Source: an uncultured Acidobacteriota bacterium (GTDB taxonomy: Bacteria; Acidobacteriota; Vicinamibacteria; Fen-336). Taken from it: 44,216 nucleotides of DNA. The translations under genes were made by a program, and so were the position numbers. The stretch covers positions 45,130 to 89,345 of the forward strand of contig CADEEV010000017.1 of assembly GCA_902826455.1 (NCBI GenBank). The letters are read 5' to 3'. A model generated the notes under the pieces. The model saw nothing but the letters and a program-made list of their open reading frames with translations. It had not been told where the DNA came from and searched no databases. Shown piece by piece: positions 24,540 to 35,936 of this stretch (position 1 is the first letter of the stretch; each line of letters starts with the position of its first letter).

Positions 24540-27007
24540 TCCTCTTCCTCCCCTTCGCGCTCGGCAAGGCGCGCGACCGACTTGAGCTGGTCGCCTTCCT
24601 CGAGCTGGATCAGGCGCACGCCCTGTGTGTTCCGGCCAATCGTCGAGATATCCGCGGTGTTGAGTCTGATGATCATACCCCGTCCGGTGATCAGCATCAC
24701 GCCCTCGTCGCCGGCCAGGAACCGGACACCGACGACGTCGCCGTTGCGACCGGACGTCTTGATGTTGATCAGGCCCTTGCCGCCGCGGCTCTGGAGGCGG
24801 TACTCCTCCACCGGCGTCCGCTTTCCGTAGCCGTTCTCGGTCACCGTGAGCAGCGTCCCCGTGGGCGTCACGACTTCGAGGGCGACGACGATGTCGCCCG
24901 TGTCGAGCTCGATGCCCTTGACCCCGTAGGCCGTGCGGCCCATCGGGCGCACGTCTTCCTCGCTGAAGTGGATCGCCATGCCGCCCTTCGTGCCGAGCAG
25001 CATCTGATCCTTGCCCGTCGTGAGCACGGCGCCGATCAGGGCGTCGTCGTCCTCCACGGACAGGGCGATGATGCCGCCGGCCCGCGGGTTGGAGAAGGCG
25101 GCGAGCTCGGTCTTCTTCACGATGCCCTTGAGCGTCGTGAGCAGGACGTACCCGCCCCCGTCGAAGGCCCGCACGGCCGCGAAGGCCGCGATCTTCTCGC
25201 CGCTCTGGAGCTGGACCAGGTTGACCACGGCCTTGCCCTTGCCCTGGGGACCCACGTCCGGGATCTCGTGGACCTTGAGCCAGTACACGCGTCCGCGGTC
25301 GGTGAAGATCAGGATGTAGGAGTGGGTCGAGGCGATGAAGAGCTGCGAGACGAAGTCCTCTTCCTTCGTCTTCATGCCGACGCGTCCGCGTCCCCCGCGG
25401 CGCTGCGAGCGGTAGGTCGCGATGGTCGTGCGCTTGATGTAGCCGCCGTGGGTGATCGAGATCGCCACCTCTTCGTCGACGATCAGGTCCTCGACGCTCA
25501 TGTCGTCGACAGCGTCGACGATCTCGGTGCGGCGCGGGTCGCCGTGGTCGTCACGGATCTTGCGCAGCTCGTCGCCCACGATCTTGTCGATGCGAACCGG
25601 TCGAGCCAGGATGTCCCGAAGGTCCGTGATGAGGATCTTGATCTCGCGCAGCTCGTCGACGATCTTCTGGCGCTCGAGACCCGTGAGCCGCGACAGCTGG
25701 AGCTTCAGGATCTCGTCGGCCTGGATCTCGCTGAACGCGAAGCGGCCGATCAGCCCGGCCTTCGCCTCGGGCGGCGTCTTCGAGCTGCGGATGAGGGTGA
25801 TCACCTCGTCGAGGTGATCCAGGGCCTTCTCGTAGCCCTCGAGGATGTGGGCCCGGGCCTCGGCCTTGCGCAGGTCGAACTCGGCGCGCCGCCGCACCAC
25901 CTCGCGTCGGAAGTCCAGGAACAGCTCGCAGGCCTCGCGCAGGTCGAGGACGCGCGGGCGCTGGTCGACGATCGCCAGCATGATGATCCCGAAGCTGTCC
26001 TGGAGCTGGGTGTGCTTGTAGAGGTTGTTGAGGACGACCTGCGCCACCTCGCCCTTCTTCAGGTCGATCACGATGCGCATCCCGTCGCGGTCGCTCTCGT
26101 CGCGGACGTCGGAGATGCCCTCGAGCTTCTTGTCGCGCACGAGCTCCGCGATGCGCTCGATGAGCCGTGACTTGTTGACCTGGTAGGGGATCTCTGTGAC
26201 CACGATGGATTCGCGGTCGCCCTTGCGGGTCTCGATCTCCGCCTTGGCCCGCATCACGATCTGGCCGCGGCCCGTGCGTTGCGCCTGGCGGATCCCGCCG
26301 CGGCCGCAGATCATGCCGGCCGTGGGGAAGTCGGGCCCCTTGACCCGCTCCATGACGCCCTCGAGGCGCTCGTCCGGCGTGAGGTCGGGGCTCTCCAGAA
26401 GGAACGTCAGCGCGTCGACGATCTCGCCCAGGTTGTGGGGCGGAATGTTCGTGGCCATGCCGACCGCGATGCCGGCGGCGCCGTTCACGAGCAGGTTGGG
26501 GAAGACCGTGGGCAGCACGGTGGGCTCGATCGAGGAGTCGTCGTAGGTCGGCTGGAAGTCGACCGTCTCCTTCTCGATGTCGTCCATCATCGCGGCCCCG
26601 AGACGGGTGAGGCGCGCCTCGGTGTAGCGCTGTGCGGCGGGCGGGTCGCCGTCGACCGACCCGAAGTTGCCCTGGCCGTCGACGAGTCGCGCGCGCATGT
26701 TCCACGGCTGCGCCATGCGCACCAGCGTGTCGTAGATCGCGAGGTCGCCGTGGGGGTGATAGTTGCCCATCACCTCGCCGACGATCTTCGCGCACTTGCG
26801 GTAGGGGCGACCGGGGGCGAGGCCCATCTGCTGCATGCCGTACAGCACGCGGCGGTTCGCGGGCTTCAGGCCGTCGCGGATGTCGGGCAGGGCGCGGCCG
26901 ATGATCACCGACATGGCGTAGTCCATGTAGGACTGGCGCATCTCGTCGGCGATGTTGGTCAGGACCTTGTTGAGGGCGATCGGGTTCGGGTCGGGAGTGT
27001 CTGTCAT
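24536..27007 (-). CDS. gyrA: DNA gyrase subunit A
   Basis: GyrA (823 residues) is the DNA cleavage and wrapping subunit. The active-site Tyr128 lies in AQRYTEARL. The quinolone region reads [12 protein letters not shown]: Leu89 replaces the Ser normally at E. coli position 83, while Asp93 keeps the acidic position 87. The GyrA-box in the wrapping domain is QRRGGRG (about residue 535) rather than QRRGGKG, which supports gyrase rather than ParC. It ends in an acidic tail (EREGEEEE). It starts 3 bp after the gyrB stop. Confidence 0.97.
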   Translation of the reverse strand: MTDTPDPNPIALNKVLTNIADEMRQSYMDYAMSVIIGRALPDIRDGLKPANRRVLYGMQQMGLAPGRPYRKCAKIVGEVMGNYHPHGDLAIYDTLVRMAQPWNMRARLVDGQGNFGSVDGDPPAAQRYTEARLTRLGAAMMDDIEKETVDFQPTYDDSSIEPTVLPTVFPNLLVNGAAGIAVGMATNIPPHNLGEIVDALTFLLESPDLTPDERLEGVMERVKGPDFPTAGMICGRGGIRQAQRTGRGQIVMRAKAEIETRKGDRESIVVTEIPYQVNKSRLIERIAELVRDKKLEGISDVRDESDRDGMRIVIDLKKGEVAQVVLNNLYKHTQLQDSFGIIMLAIVDQRPRVLDLREACELFLDFRREVVRRRAEFDLRKAEARAHILEGYEKALDHLDEVITLIRSSKTPPEAKAGLIGRFAFSEIQADEILKLQLSRLTGLERQKIVDELREIKILITDLRDILARPVRIDKIVGDELRKIRDDHGDPRRTEIVDAVDDMSVEDLIVDEEVAISITHGGYIKRTTIATYRSQRRGGRGRVGMKTKEEDFVSQLFIASTHSYILIFTDRGRVYWLKVHEIPDVGPQGKGKAVVNLVQLQSGEKIAAFAAVRAFDGGGYVLLTTLKGIVKKTELAAFSNPRAGGIIALSVEDDDALIGAVLTTGKDQMLLGTKGGMAIHFSEEDVRPMGRTAYGVKGIELDTGDIVVALEVVTPTGTLLTVTENGYGKRTPVEEYRLQSRGGKGLINIKTSGRNGDVVGVRFLAGDEGVMLITGRGMIIRLNTADISTIGRNTQGVRLIQLEEGDQLKSVARLAEREGEEEE

Positions 27008-27010
27008 GCC

Positions 27011-29473
<2,463 letters not shown>

Positions 29474-30544
29474 TCAGGCGGGCGCGACGGTTCCCGCGTC
29501 TACGTGAAAGCGGCGCGCCAGGCCGTCGAGACGCTCCGCCCAGGCCGGATGGGCGGTCGTCACGAGGGCCTGGCTGCGGGCGGCGACTTCCCGGCAGACT
29601 CCGGTCGTGCGTTCCTCGTCGAGCTCGGAGTCGAGATCGTCCAGCAGCGCGATCGCCGGGCGACCTGTCTCCTCCCGATAGATGTCGAGGGTCGCGATCG
29701 TGAGGGCGAGCAGGACGCTGCGCGCCTGGCCCGAAGATGCGACGCTCATCGCCTCCTGTCCCTCGACGGTGATCGCGACCGCGTCCCTGTGGGGGCCGAC
29801 CAGGCTCATGCGAGCGCGCCGCTCGGCGCTTCGCCGCGCTTCGACCTCGGCGGCGAGCGCGGCGCGGGCTGCATCGTCGGAGTCCCAGGGCGCGGCGGGA
29901 GTCAACGCCACGGTGTAGGCTTCGCCGCGACCGGCCTGGGCGCGAGCGAGGGCCTGCTGCAGACGCGCGACGTAGTGTCCGCGCCGCTGCCGCAGGGCCG
30001 CGCCGGTCTCGACGAGTCGCTCGTCCCACGCCTCGAGGCCCCGCGCCCCTGACTCGAGGGCTGCGTTGCGCTGACGCACGACGCGTTCGTACTCGCGGTG
30101 GAGCTGCCGATAGGCCGGCCACAGGGCGCCGGCGCCTCGATCGAGGAACTGGCGCCGCTCGCGCATGGGCCCGCGGATGACGCGCAGCCGGTCCGTCGCA
30201 TACACGACGACGTCGAGCCGACCGTTGAAGCGTTGTGGGGACACGTCTTCTCCGTCGATGCGCAAGCGGCGACCGTCGGCCGTGACCTCGACTTCGATGC
30301 GCGTCTCGCTGTCCCGATCGCGCCCCGTGCCGCGCGCCGCGAGAGACGGCTGGCCGCGCCGGATCAGGCTCGCCGTCGTCTCGGTCCGGAACGAGCGCCC
30401 GCGCGCGAGGAGACCGACGGCCTCGAGCAGGGATGTCTTGCCCTGGGCGTTGCGGCCCATGAACACGTTCAGCCCCGGCCCGAGTTCGAGGTCGGCTCGC
30501 ACGATGTTGCGCAGATCCCGGATCTCCACCCGCAAGAGTTGCAC
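29474..30544 (-). CDS. recF: DNA replication and repair protein RecF
   Basis: RecF helps RecA load at single-strand gaps. The 356-residue SMC-like ATPase has Walker A MGRNAQGKTSLLEA near residue 30, LLARGRSFRT, an ABC signature SSGQARSVLLAL and Walker B IALLDDLDSELDEE. The start is GTG at 30544, 10 bp after the dnaN stop. The order dnaA-dnaN-recF-gyrB is the ancestral bacterial arrangement. Confidence 0.96.
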   Translation of the reverse strand: MQLLRVEIRDLRNIVRADLELGPGLNVFMGRNAQGKTSLLEAVGLLARGRSFRTETTASLIRRGQPSLAARGTGRDRDSETRIEVEVTADGRRLRIDGEDVSPQRFNGRLDVVVYATDRLRVIRGPMRERRQFLDRGAGALWPAYRQLHREYERVVRQRNAALESGARGLEAWDERLVETGAALRQRRGHYVARLQQALARAQAGRGEAYTVALTPAAPWDSDDAARAALAAEVEARRSAERRARMSLVGPHRDAVAITVEGQEAMSVASSGQARSVLLALTIATLDIYREETGRPAIALLDDLDSELDEERTTGVCREVAARSQALVTTAHPAWAERLDGLARRFHVDAGTVAPA

Positions 30545-30554
30545 TCGGTCGACT

Positions 30555-31658
30555 TCACAGCCTCATCGGCATGACGACGTAGCGGTAGTCGGTATCGCCG
30601 CCGGCCACGGGCTTCAACAAGCCCTGGCTCTCGGCGTCCTTGAGCTCGAGGGTAACCTCGTCCGTGCCCGCCGCGGCGAGGAACTCGACGAGGTACTGGG
30701 CGTTGAATGCGATGTCGAGGCTCGCGCCCTTGTACGGCACGCTGATCGATTCCTTGGCCTCGCCCAGGTCGGGGGACGACGCCTGGAGGTCGAGCTTGCC
30801 GCTGGACAAGCCGATGCGCACGGCCCGACTACGCTCCGAGGAGAGCAGGCTCACGCGGCGGATCGCGGTCGCAAGGCTCTCGCGATGGAGCGTAAGGACC
30901 TTGTCCCCCGTGATGGCGACCACCTTCTCGTAGGCAGGGAACTGCCCCTCGATCGTCTTGCTCGCCAGGGTACGGCCGCCCGCCTGGAAGACCAGGTGGC
31001 CTTCGACCTGCTGGAACACGGCCGACTCCTGCTGATCCACGAGGCGCGAGAGCTCGTGGATCGCCTTGCGGGGAACGAGGACCTTCTGGCCGTCGCCTCC
31101 CTTGATCTCCGCCTTGCGATGGACGTAGGCCAGGCGATGCCCGTCCGTCGCGATCATCGCGACGCCGTCCTTTTCGAGGACCAGCAGGGCGCCAGCCAGG
31201 TAGTAGCGCGCGTCCTCGGCGGTGATTGCGAAGGCCGTCCGCGCGATCACCTCGCGCAGCGCCGCGGCCGGGATCTCGACGCCCTTGCTCGCCTTGCCCT
31301 CGGGCAGGGCCGGGAAGTCCTCACGCGGCAGGCCCGCCATCTTGAAGCTCGTGCGCTCACACACGATCTGCGCCCAGGCGTCCGGCAGCACCTTGATCTG
31401 GACGTCGCTCTCGGGCAGCGCCCTCACGATCTCGAAGAGCTTCTTCGCCCCGAGCGTGATCGCTCCGGGCGTCACCACCTGGGCGGGGCAGCCGCAACGC
31501 AGCGACACGTCGAGATCCGTGGCGGAGATCCGCAGCTCTCCGTCCTTGGCTTCCGCGAGAACGTTGGAGAGGATCGGGATCGAGTTCTTCCGCTCGACGA
31601 TTCCCTGGACCAAGTGAAGTTCCCGTAGCAGGTCGTTCTTGCGGACGACGATCTCCAT
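30555..31658 (-). CDS. dnaN: DNA polymerase III beta sliding clamp
   Basis: The 367-residue processivity clamp, a dimer of three-domain subunits. The N-terminus MEIVVRKNDLLRELHLVQGI, the RKNSIPILSNVL motif, ATDGHRLAYV and the C-terminal YRYVVMPMRL are diagnostic. GGAAGGTAGGAAC precedes the ATG. A 226-bp gap holding a palindrome separates it from dnaA, so it may have its own promoter, although none is clear. Confidence 0.98.
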   Translation of the reverse strand: MEIVVRKNDLLRELHLVQGIVERKNSIPILSNVLAEAKDGELRISATDLDVSLRCGCPAQVVTPGAITLGAKKLFEIVRALPESDVQIKVLPDAWAQIVCERTSFKMAGLPREDFPALPEGKASKGVEIPAAALREVIARTAFAITAEDARYYLAGALLVLEKDGVAMIATDGHRLAYVHRKAEIKGGDGQKVLVPRKAIHELSRLVDQQESAVFQQVEGHLVFQAGGRTLASKTIEGQFPAYEKVVAITGDKVLTLHRESLATAIRRVSLLSSERSRAVRIGLSSGKLDLQASSPDLGEAKESISVPYKGASLDIAFNAQYLVEFLAAAGTDEVTLELKDAESQGLLKPVAGGDTDYRYVVMPMRL

Positions 31659-31686
31659 AGTTCCTACCTTCCGTTCTCTACGTAAG

Positions 31687-31704
31687 ACACTCTTCTAAGA
31701 GTGT
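31687..31704. repeat. Palindrome in the dnaA-dnaN gap
   Basis: ACACTCTT (31687-31694) and AAGAGTGT (31697-31704) are perfect inverted arms around CT. The palindrome lies 29 bp before the dnaN start on the minus strand, with no T-tract after it, so it looks more like an operator or mRNA structure than a terminator. The rest of the 226-bp gap (31659-31884) holds a near-match to a DnaA box (TTTTCCACG, minus, 31873-31865); I see no gene there. Confidence 0.5.
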
Positions 31705-31884
31705 GAAGAGAGACTCTGCGGAAATGCTGAAAAGCCTCGTAAGACGGAGCTACAAGGCCGCTTAGCCTGTGGCCATCTCTGCGCACGGACGGTGGATCGT
31801 TGCGTCTGGCCGTCGCATGCTTTCGATTCCGCGAGCGGCTCCACGAAACGAGCACGGGAGGCATCGTGGAAAAAGCCGCTAACC

Positions 31885-33189
31885 TCATCGAAATGACTGC
31901 ACAAAGCTGTTGATGAGCCTGTCGAATTCGGGATCCCGCTTGCGCAGCCCATCGATCTTGCGAACCGAGTGGATGACCGTCGAGTGGTGCTTGCCTCCGA
32001 AGCCCTTGCCGATCTCGGGCAAGGAGGCGCGCGTCAGCGTCTTCGTCAGGTACATCGCGATCTGACGGGGAACGGCAACGGCCTTCGAGTTGTTCTTCGC
32101 CTTGAGCTCGGTCAGCTTGACGTTGTAGTGGTCGGCCACGAACTTCTGGATCATTTCCATCGTGATCGGCTTGTCTTCCGTCGTGAGTAGATCCTTCAGG
32201 ACCTCTTGCGCCAGCGGCAAGTCGATGTCGTGGCCGGTGAGGCTCGCGTAGGCGATCAGACGGATCAGGCTGCCCTCGAGCTCCCGGATGTTCGTCTTCA
32301 CCTTGCTCGCGATGAAGAGCGCGACGTTCTCCGGGATCTCGACGCGCTCCGATTCGGCCTTGCGCTTGAGGATGGCGACCTTGGTCTCGATGTCCGGCGG
32401 CTGGATGTCGGCGATCAGGCCCCATTCGAAGCGGCTGTGCAGGCGCTCTTCGAGCGTCGGGATCTGGCGCGGCGGACAGTCGCTCGAGATCACGATCTGC
32501 TTCTGGGAGTCGTGAAGGGCATTGAAGATGTGGAAGAACTCTTCCTGCGTGCGGTCCTTGCCGGCGATGAATTGGATATCGTCGACGAGCAGGACGTCCA
32601 CCTGGCGATACTTCTGTCGAAAGGCCGGCAGGCGGTCGAAACGGATCGCGTTGATCATCTCGTTGATGAAGCGATCCGTGGAAATGTACGACAGCTTCAG
32701 GTGACGATTGCGGGCCTGGATGTAGTGGCCGATGCCATGCATGAGGTGCGTCTTGCCGAGACCGACGCCGCCGTAGAGGAAGAGGGGGTTGTAGGACTTC
32801 GATGGAATCTCGGCGACGGCGCGCGCCGCCGCATGGGCGAACTGGTTGGAAGCCCCGACGACGAACGTTTCGAAGGTGTATTTCGGGTTGAGCGGAGATG
32901 GCCCGAACCCCTCCTTGTCCAGCACCGTCTCGCCAGGCGCCTCCGTCTCGAAGGCGACCTGTACCTCGCCACGGCCGAGGTCGGAGAGGGCCTCGGAGAC
33001 GATGCTCTGGTAGTTGCGGGTCAGCCAGTCCTTGAACTGGGAACTCGGCACGCGCACGACCAGAGCGGACCCCTGCAGCGATTCAAAGCTGGTCGGTCGA
33101 AACCACGTCGCGAAGGTGTGCCGGTTGAGCTTTTGCTCGAGTCGGGCGAGAACGTCGTCCCAGAGATTCACGAGGGCGGCCCGAACCAT
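31885..33189 (-). CDS. dnaA: Chromosomal replication initiator DnaA
   Basis: DnaA (434 residues) binds DnaA boxes and melts the origin. Domain I (about 8-80) starts [20 protein letters not shown]. The AAA+ domain has [17 protein letters not shown] (Walker A about 140) and [16 protein letters not shown] (Walker B). Domain IV has the DNA-binding signature [14 protein letters not shown]. Domain II is short. The ATG at 33189 has no clear Shine-Dalgarno; the GTG at residue 7 is an alternative. It reads away from a 342-bp gene-free region with DnaA boxes. Confidence 0.98.
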   Translation of the reverse strand: MVRAALVNLWDDVLARLEQKLNRHTFATWFRPTSFESLQGSALVVRVPSSQFKDWLTRNYQSIVSEALSDLGRGEVQVAFETEAPGETVLDKEGFGPSPLNPKYTFETFVVGASNQFAHAAARAVAEIPSKSYNPLFLYGGVGLGKTHLMHGIGHYIQARNRHLKLSYISTDRFINEMINAIRFDRLPAFRQKYRQVDVLLVDDIQFIAGKDRTQEEFFHIFNALHDSQKQIVISSDCPPRQIPTLEERLHSRFEWGLIADIQPPDIETKVAILKRKAESERVEIPENVALFIASKVKTNIRELEGSLIRLIAYASLTGHDIDLPLAQEVLKDLLTTEDKPITMEMIQKFVADHYNVKLTELKAKNNSKAVAVPRQIAMYLTKTLTRASLPEIGKGFGGKHHSTVIHSVRKIDGLRKRDPEFDRLINSFVQSFR

Positions 33190-33234
33190 CGCGGGGGGAG
33201 CAGGCTGGAACCAAAATCGCGGCCTAAGGCGTAG

Positions 33235-33240
33235 ATTGTA
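33235..33240 (-). promoter_or_regulatory. Candidate dnaA -10 box
   Basis: TACAAT on the minus strand, a good -10 match, 46 nt upstream of the dnaA ATG. No convincing -35 is visible 17-18 bp upstream. The DnaA boxes at 33298-33329 lie further upstream, where bound DnaA could influence this promoter. Confidence 0.4.
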
Positions 33241-33297
33241 ATGGATTTACGCCTCTGTGCCCGGACCGCGTCCAAGCCTTGCTGTCCCAGGGCTTCT

Positions 33298-33306
33298 TTT
33301 TGCACA
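33298..33306 (+). promoter_or_regulatory. DnaA box
   Basis: TTTTGCACA matches the TTWTNCACA consensus at every position. It is 14 bp from a second box on the other strand, within the dnaA-rpmH gap. Confidence 0.7.
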
Positions 33307-33320
33307 GAGATTTCAACAAC

Positions 33321-33329
33321 TGTGGAAAA
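33321..33329 (-). promoter_or_regulatory. DnaA box
   Basis: On the minus strand this reads TTTTCCACA, a full match to TTWTNCACA. It faces the box at 33298-33306, giving an inverted pair at the presumed origin. Confidence 0.7.
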
Positions 33330-33445
33330 GCCGTGTCGCAAAGCGGTGATTCTTGAAGGAGTCTACCGACGTTCCAAGAGCTCCAAAGCTATCACACGCA
33401 AGACCTGCGAGACAAGGCAATCGAGCGGGTCGAAGCGCGCTTCGA

Positions 33446-33474
33446 TTGACAAGGCCAGACGCTCTCCTTAGACT
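33446..33474 (+). promoter_or_regulatory. Sigma-70 promoter of rpmH
   Basis: A perfect -35 TTGACA (33446-33451), 17-bp spacer and TAGACT -10 (33469-33474). This is the best sigma-70 promoter in the window and would start transcription about 50 nt before rpmH. Confidence 0.8.
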
Positions 33475-33489
33475 GTGGAGCTTTGCCGT

Positions 33490-33507
33490 GGTCGGCCGTC
33501 GCCGACC
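33490..33507 (+). promoter_or_regulatory. Leader hairpin before rpmH
   Basis: GGTCGGC (33490-33496), CGTC loop and GCCGACC (33501-33507) form a perfect 7-bp GC stem in the rpmH 5' leader, 24 nt before the start. It has no T-tract. It might stabilise the mRNA or bind a ribosomal protein; neither is shown. Confidence 0.45.
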
Positions 33508-33531
33508 CAAGAACCAGGGGCACCAAGAGCC

Positions 33532-33666
33532 ATGAAGCGGACGTTCCAGCCGAACAATCGAAAGCGGAAGAGGACTCACGGCTTCCTGGTCCGGATGCGG
33601 ACCAAGGGCGGCCGGTTGGTACTCAAGAGGCGGCGCCAGAAGGGGCGCAAGCGGGTCGGAGCCTAA
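33532..33666 (+). CDS. rpmH: 50S ribosomal protein L34
   Basis: A 44-residue L34 starting [20 protein letters not shown], the standard sequence and length. The ATG at 33532 is fixed by this N-terminus. The reading frame continues, after its TAA stop, straight into the rnpA frame 3 bp later. Together with dnaA on the other side this marks the origin neighbourhood. Confidence 0.98.
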   Translation: MKRTFQPNNRKRKRTHGFLVRMRTKGGRLVLKRRRQKGRKRVGA

Positions 33667-33669
33667 GCG

Positions 33670-34065
33670 CTGGCGCCGGCGCCTCGGGCGGCGCGCCTGC
33701 GGCCGCAAGCCCGGATCTGCGCGCCGTCGGCTTTCCGCCGCGCCTTCCGGAACGGTCTGCGTCTCGACGGCCCGCTGTTCCTCCTGATCGCAACGCCCAA
33801 CGGGCTCGCGGAGGATCGCCTGGGCCTGGTCGCGAGCCGCAAGCTGGGAGCTGCCGTGATGCGGAACCGGTCGAAGCGCCTGCTGCGCGAATGCTTTCGC
33901 AAGAACCGGCGCGACGGCTCAGCACCCGTCGATCTCGTGTTGATTCCGAAGAAGGAGATCCTGGCCCGAACAGGAGACGATGTGGAGCGTGAGTACCGTG
34001 AACGACTCCGACGTCTCGGCGCGCGACGCCTCCCGCGCCACCCGCGCCCTCCTGTTTCTGGTTGA
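33670..34065 (+). CDS. rnpA: RNase P protein component, CTG start
   Basis: The protein cofactor of RNase P, which matures tRNA 5' ends. The frame gives 131 residues with FRRAFRNGLRLDG near the N-terminus, DRLGLVASRKLGAAV and the RNA-binding RNR signature MRNRSKRLLRECF, then LVLIPKKEIL. Between the rpmH stop (33664-33666) and residue 62 there is no ATG, GTG or TTG in frame. CTG at 33670 has GGAG (33658-33661) 8 nt upstream and gives a full-length protein; CTG at 33697 is the alternative. Starting at the first GTG or ATG (33853 or 33856) would lose half the fold. The end overlaps yidD by 86 bp. Confidence 0.88.
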   Translation: MAPAPRAARLRPQARICAPSAFRRAFRNGLRLDGPLFLLIATPNGLAEDRLGLVASRKLGAAVMRNRSKRLLRECFRKNRRDGSAPVDLVLIPKKEILARTGDDVEREYRERLRRLGARRLPRHPRPPVSG

Positions 34066-34246
34066 GGCGTACCGCCTGATGCTGTCCCCCATCCTCGGCG
34101 GCCATTGTCGCTACGTGCCCAGCTGCAGCCTCTATGCGCAGGAAGCCCTGCTCCGGCACGGCGCCTGGCGAGGTAGTCGCCTCGCGGGCGCCCGGATCCT
34201 GCGATGTCACCCCTTCCGGCCGGGCGGTTTCGACCCGGTTCCGTAG
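33980..34246 (+). CDS. yidD: Membrane protein insertion efficiency factor YidD
   Basis: An 88-residue YidD, a small inner-membrane-associated protein that helps YidC insert membrane proteins. The family core is complete: VEAYRLMLSPILGGHCRYVP, SCSLYAQEAL and HPFRPGGFDPVP. The N-terminal 20 residues overlap rnpA, so the start is uncertain: ATG 33980, or the GTG at 33989 or 33998, each with a purine-rich sequence upstream. The order rpmH-rnpA-yidD-yidC is conserved. Confidence 0.93.
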   Translation: MWSVSTVNDSDVSARDASRATRALLFLVEAYRLMLSPILGGHCRYVPSCSLYAQEALLRHGAWRGSRLAGARILRCHPFRPGGFDPVP

Positions 34247-34265
34247 AAGCCCAAGAAAGATCTGG

Positions 34266-35936
34266 ATGGAAGAACGCCGGCTGCTCCTCGCGATCGCTCT
34301 TTCGTTGCTCGTCCTGACCGCCTATCAGTTCCTGTTCCCGACGAAGCCCGCGCCTCGGGAACAGGCCCCGGCCGCCGTCTCGTCGGTGCCCAGGCCCACC
34401 GCGACCACGCCTCCCGGACCGTCCGCCGAGGCCGCCAAGCCCACGCTCGCGCCGGCGGTCGCCGTGCCCGCCGTCGCCGACGAGCGGGAGCGCCGGGTCG
34501 AGGTGAACGGGCCCGATCTGTCGGTCGCCTTTACCAACCGGGGTGGACGCCTTCTCTCGTGGCGTCTCGCGGCGTTCTCGGACGAACGAGGGCGTCCAGA
34601 AGAGATGGTCCACGCCGTGAACGGCGCGGGCCGACCCTTCGATCTCAAGACCGGCGACGCGGCCGTGGATGCCCGCCTCGAGCAGGCCCTCTTCCGGCCG
34701 TCGAGCGAGACCCTCGACCTCGTCAGGGGCCAGGAGGGCATTCTCCGCCTCGAGTTCGCCGAGGGCGACCTCTCCGCGGAGAAGGTGTTCCGTTTCCCGG
34801 CCGGGGGGACGACCGTGACGGTCAGCGCGGCCGTCAGGCGAGGCGGCGTCGCGCTTCCCGTCCGATTGTTCTGGGGTCCGGGCGTTTCGAACCCGACCGT
34901 GAAGGAGTCCGAGGTGCAGGGCTACCAGCCACCGCATCTCGTCACGCTCGGAGCCAATGGCGTCGAACGGGTCGCCCCTGAGAAGCTCACCGGACCACGC
35001 ACGGTCGAGGGCGTGACCTGGGTCGGAATCGAGACCCACTACTTCACGGCGCTCCTCGTCCCGACGAAGGGCCCAGGCGTGGCCGAGCTTCGCACCTTCC
35101 CCGTTCCGGCGAGCGACGACGGAAAGGCCCGTAGCGTGCCCGAGGCCGCGCTGAGCCTCGCGCCGGGCGAGGAAGCCCTGGTCTACGTCGGGCCGAAGGA
35201 CTACCGCACGCTCGCCAAGCTCGGCCACGGGATGGAGCGGGTCGTGCCGGTCGGGGACTGGATCGGGCCGATCGTGGTCCCCCTGATCGACCTCCTGCGC
35301 GTCGTGCACCGTCACATCGGCAACTACGGCTGGTCGATCATCGCGCTCACGATCCTCATCAACCTCGCGATGAGCCCGCTCCGGCACTACAGCATCGCCA
35401 ACGGCTTCAAGATGGCCAAGCTGTCCCCGGAGATGCGCACGATCCAGGAGCGCTACCGAAAGGTGCCGGCCCTCGATCCCAAGCGCCAGGAGATGCAGAA
35501 CGAGATCGCCGCCCTGTACGCGCGCCACGGCATGAGCATGGGCACCCAGATGCTCGTGGGCTGCCTCCCCATCCTCCTGACGATGCCGTTCCTGATCGCG
35601 TTCTACAGGGTGCTCACGGTGGCGGTCGAGCTGCGTGGGGCCTCGTTCCTCTGGATCCCCGACCTGTCCCACCGGGACCCCTTGTTCGCGACACCGCTGC
35701 TCCTCGGCGTGTCGATGTTCGTGATGCAGAAGATCACGCCGACCGCGATGGATCCTGCGCAACAGCGCGTGATGATGATCATGCCCGTGGTACTGGTCGT
35801 GATGTTCTTCGCAGCCCCGGCGGGGCTCAACCTGTACTGGCTCGTGTCGAACCTGTGCTCGATCGTCCAGCAAGGCGTGACGCTGCGCCTGGTGCGGTCC
35901 GGCGAAGCTCGAGAAAAGGAGCGCAAGCGCGCATGA
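34266..35936 (+). CDS. yidC: Membrane protein insertase YidC
   Basis: YidC (556 residues) inserts and folds inner-membrane proteins. A first membrane segment (about 5-23, LLLAIALSLLVLTAYQFLF) anchors a large periplasmic domain (about 60-330), which is typical of Gram-negative YidC. The C-terminal five-helix core has YGWSIIALTILINLAMSPL, the cytoplasmic helical hairpin (KMAKLSPEMRTIQERY) and MFFAAPAGLNLYWLVSN. The linker (about 30-75) is Pro/Ala-rich. The stop overlaps the jag start (ATGA). Confidence 0.97.
   Translation: MEERRLLLAIALSLLVLTAYQFLFPTKPAPREQAPAAVSSVPRPTATTPPGPSAEAAKPTLAPAVAVPAVADERERRVEVNGPDLSVAFTNRGGRLLSWRLAAFSDERGRPEEMVHAVNGAGRPFDLKTGDAAVDARLEQALFRPSSETLDLVRGQEGILRLEFAEGDLSAEKVFRFPAGGTTVTVSAAVRRGGVALPVRLFWGPGVSNPTVKESEVQGYQPPHLVTLGANGVERVAPEKLTGPRTVEGVTWVGIETHYFTALLVPTKGPGVAELRTFPVPASDDGKARSVPEAALSLAPGEEALVYVGPKDYRTLAKLGHGMERVVPVGDWIGPIVVPLIDLLRVVHRHIGNYGWSIIALTILINLAMSPLRHYSIANGFKMAKLSPEMRTIQERYRKVPALDPKRQEMQNEIAALYARHGMSMGTQMLVGCLPILLTMPFLIAFYRVLTVAVELRGASFLWIPDLSHRDPLFATPLLLGVSMFVMQKITPTAMDPAQQRVMMIMPVVLVVMFFAAPAGLNLYWLVSNLCSIVQQGVTLRLVRSGEAREKERKRA

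Larger units (their letters stand above)
33190..33531. other. Probable chromosomal replication origin (oriC)
   Basis: This 342-bp gene-free interval between divergent dnaA and rpmH is where all neighbouring genes switch strand: minus from 23862 to 33189, plus from 33532 onward. It contains two consensus DnaA boxes in inverted orientation and an AT-richer part (about 33210-33250) beside dnaA. The two promoters of the flanking genes also lie here. I see no open reading frame with coding character. Origin function is inferred from context and boxes. Confidence 0.7.
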
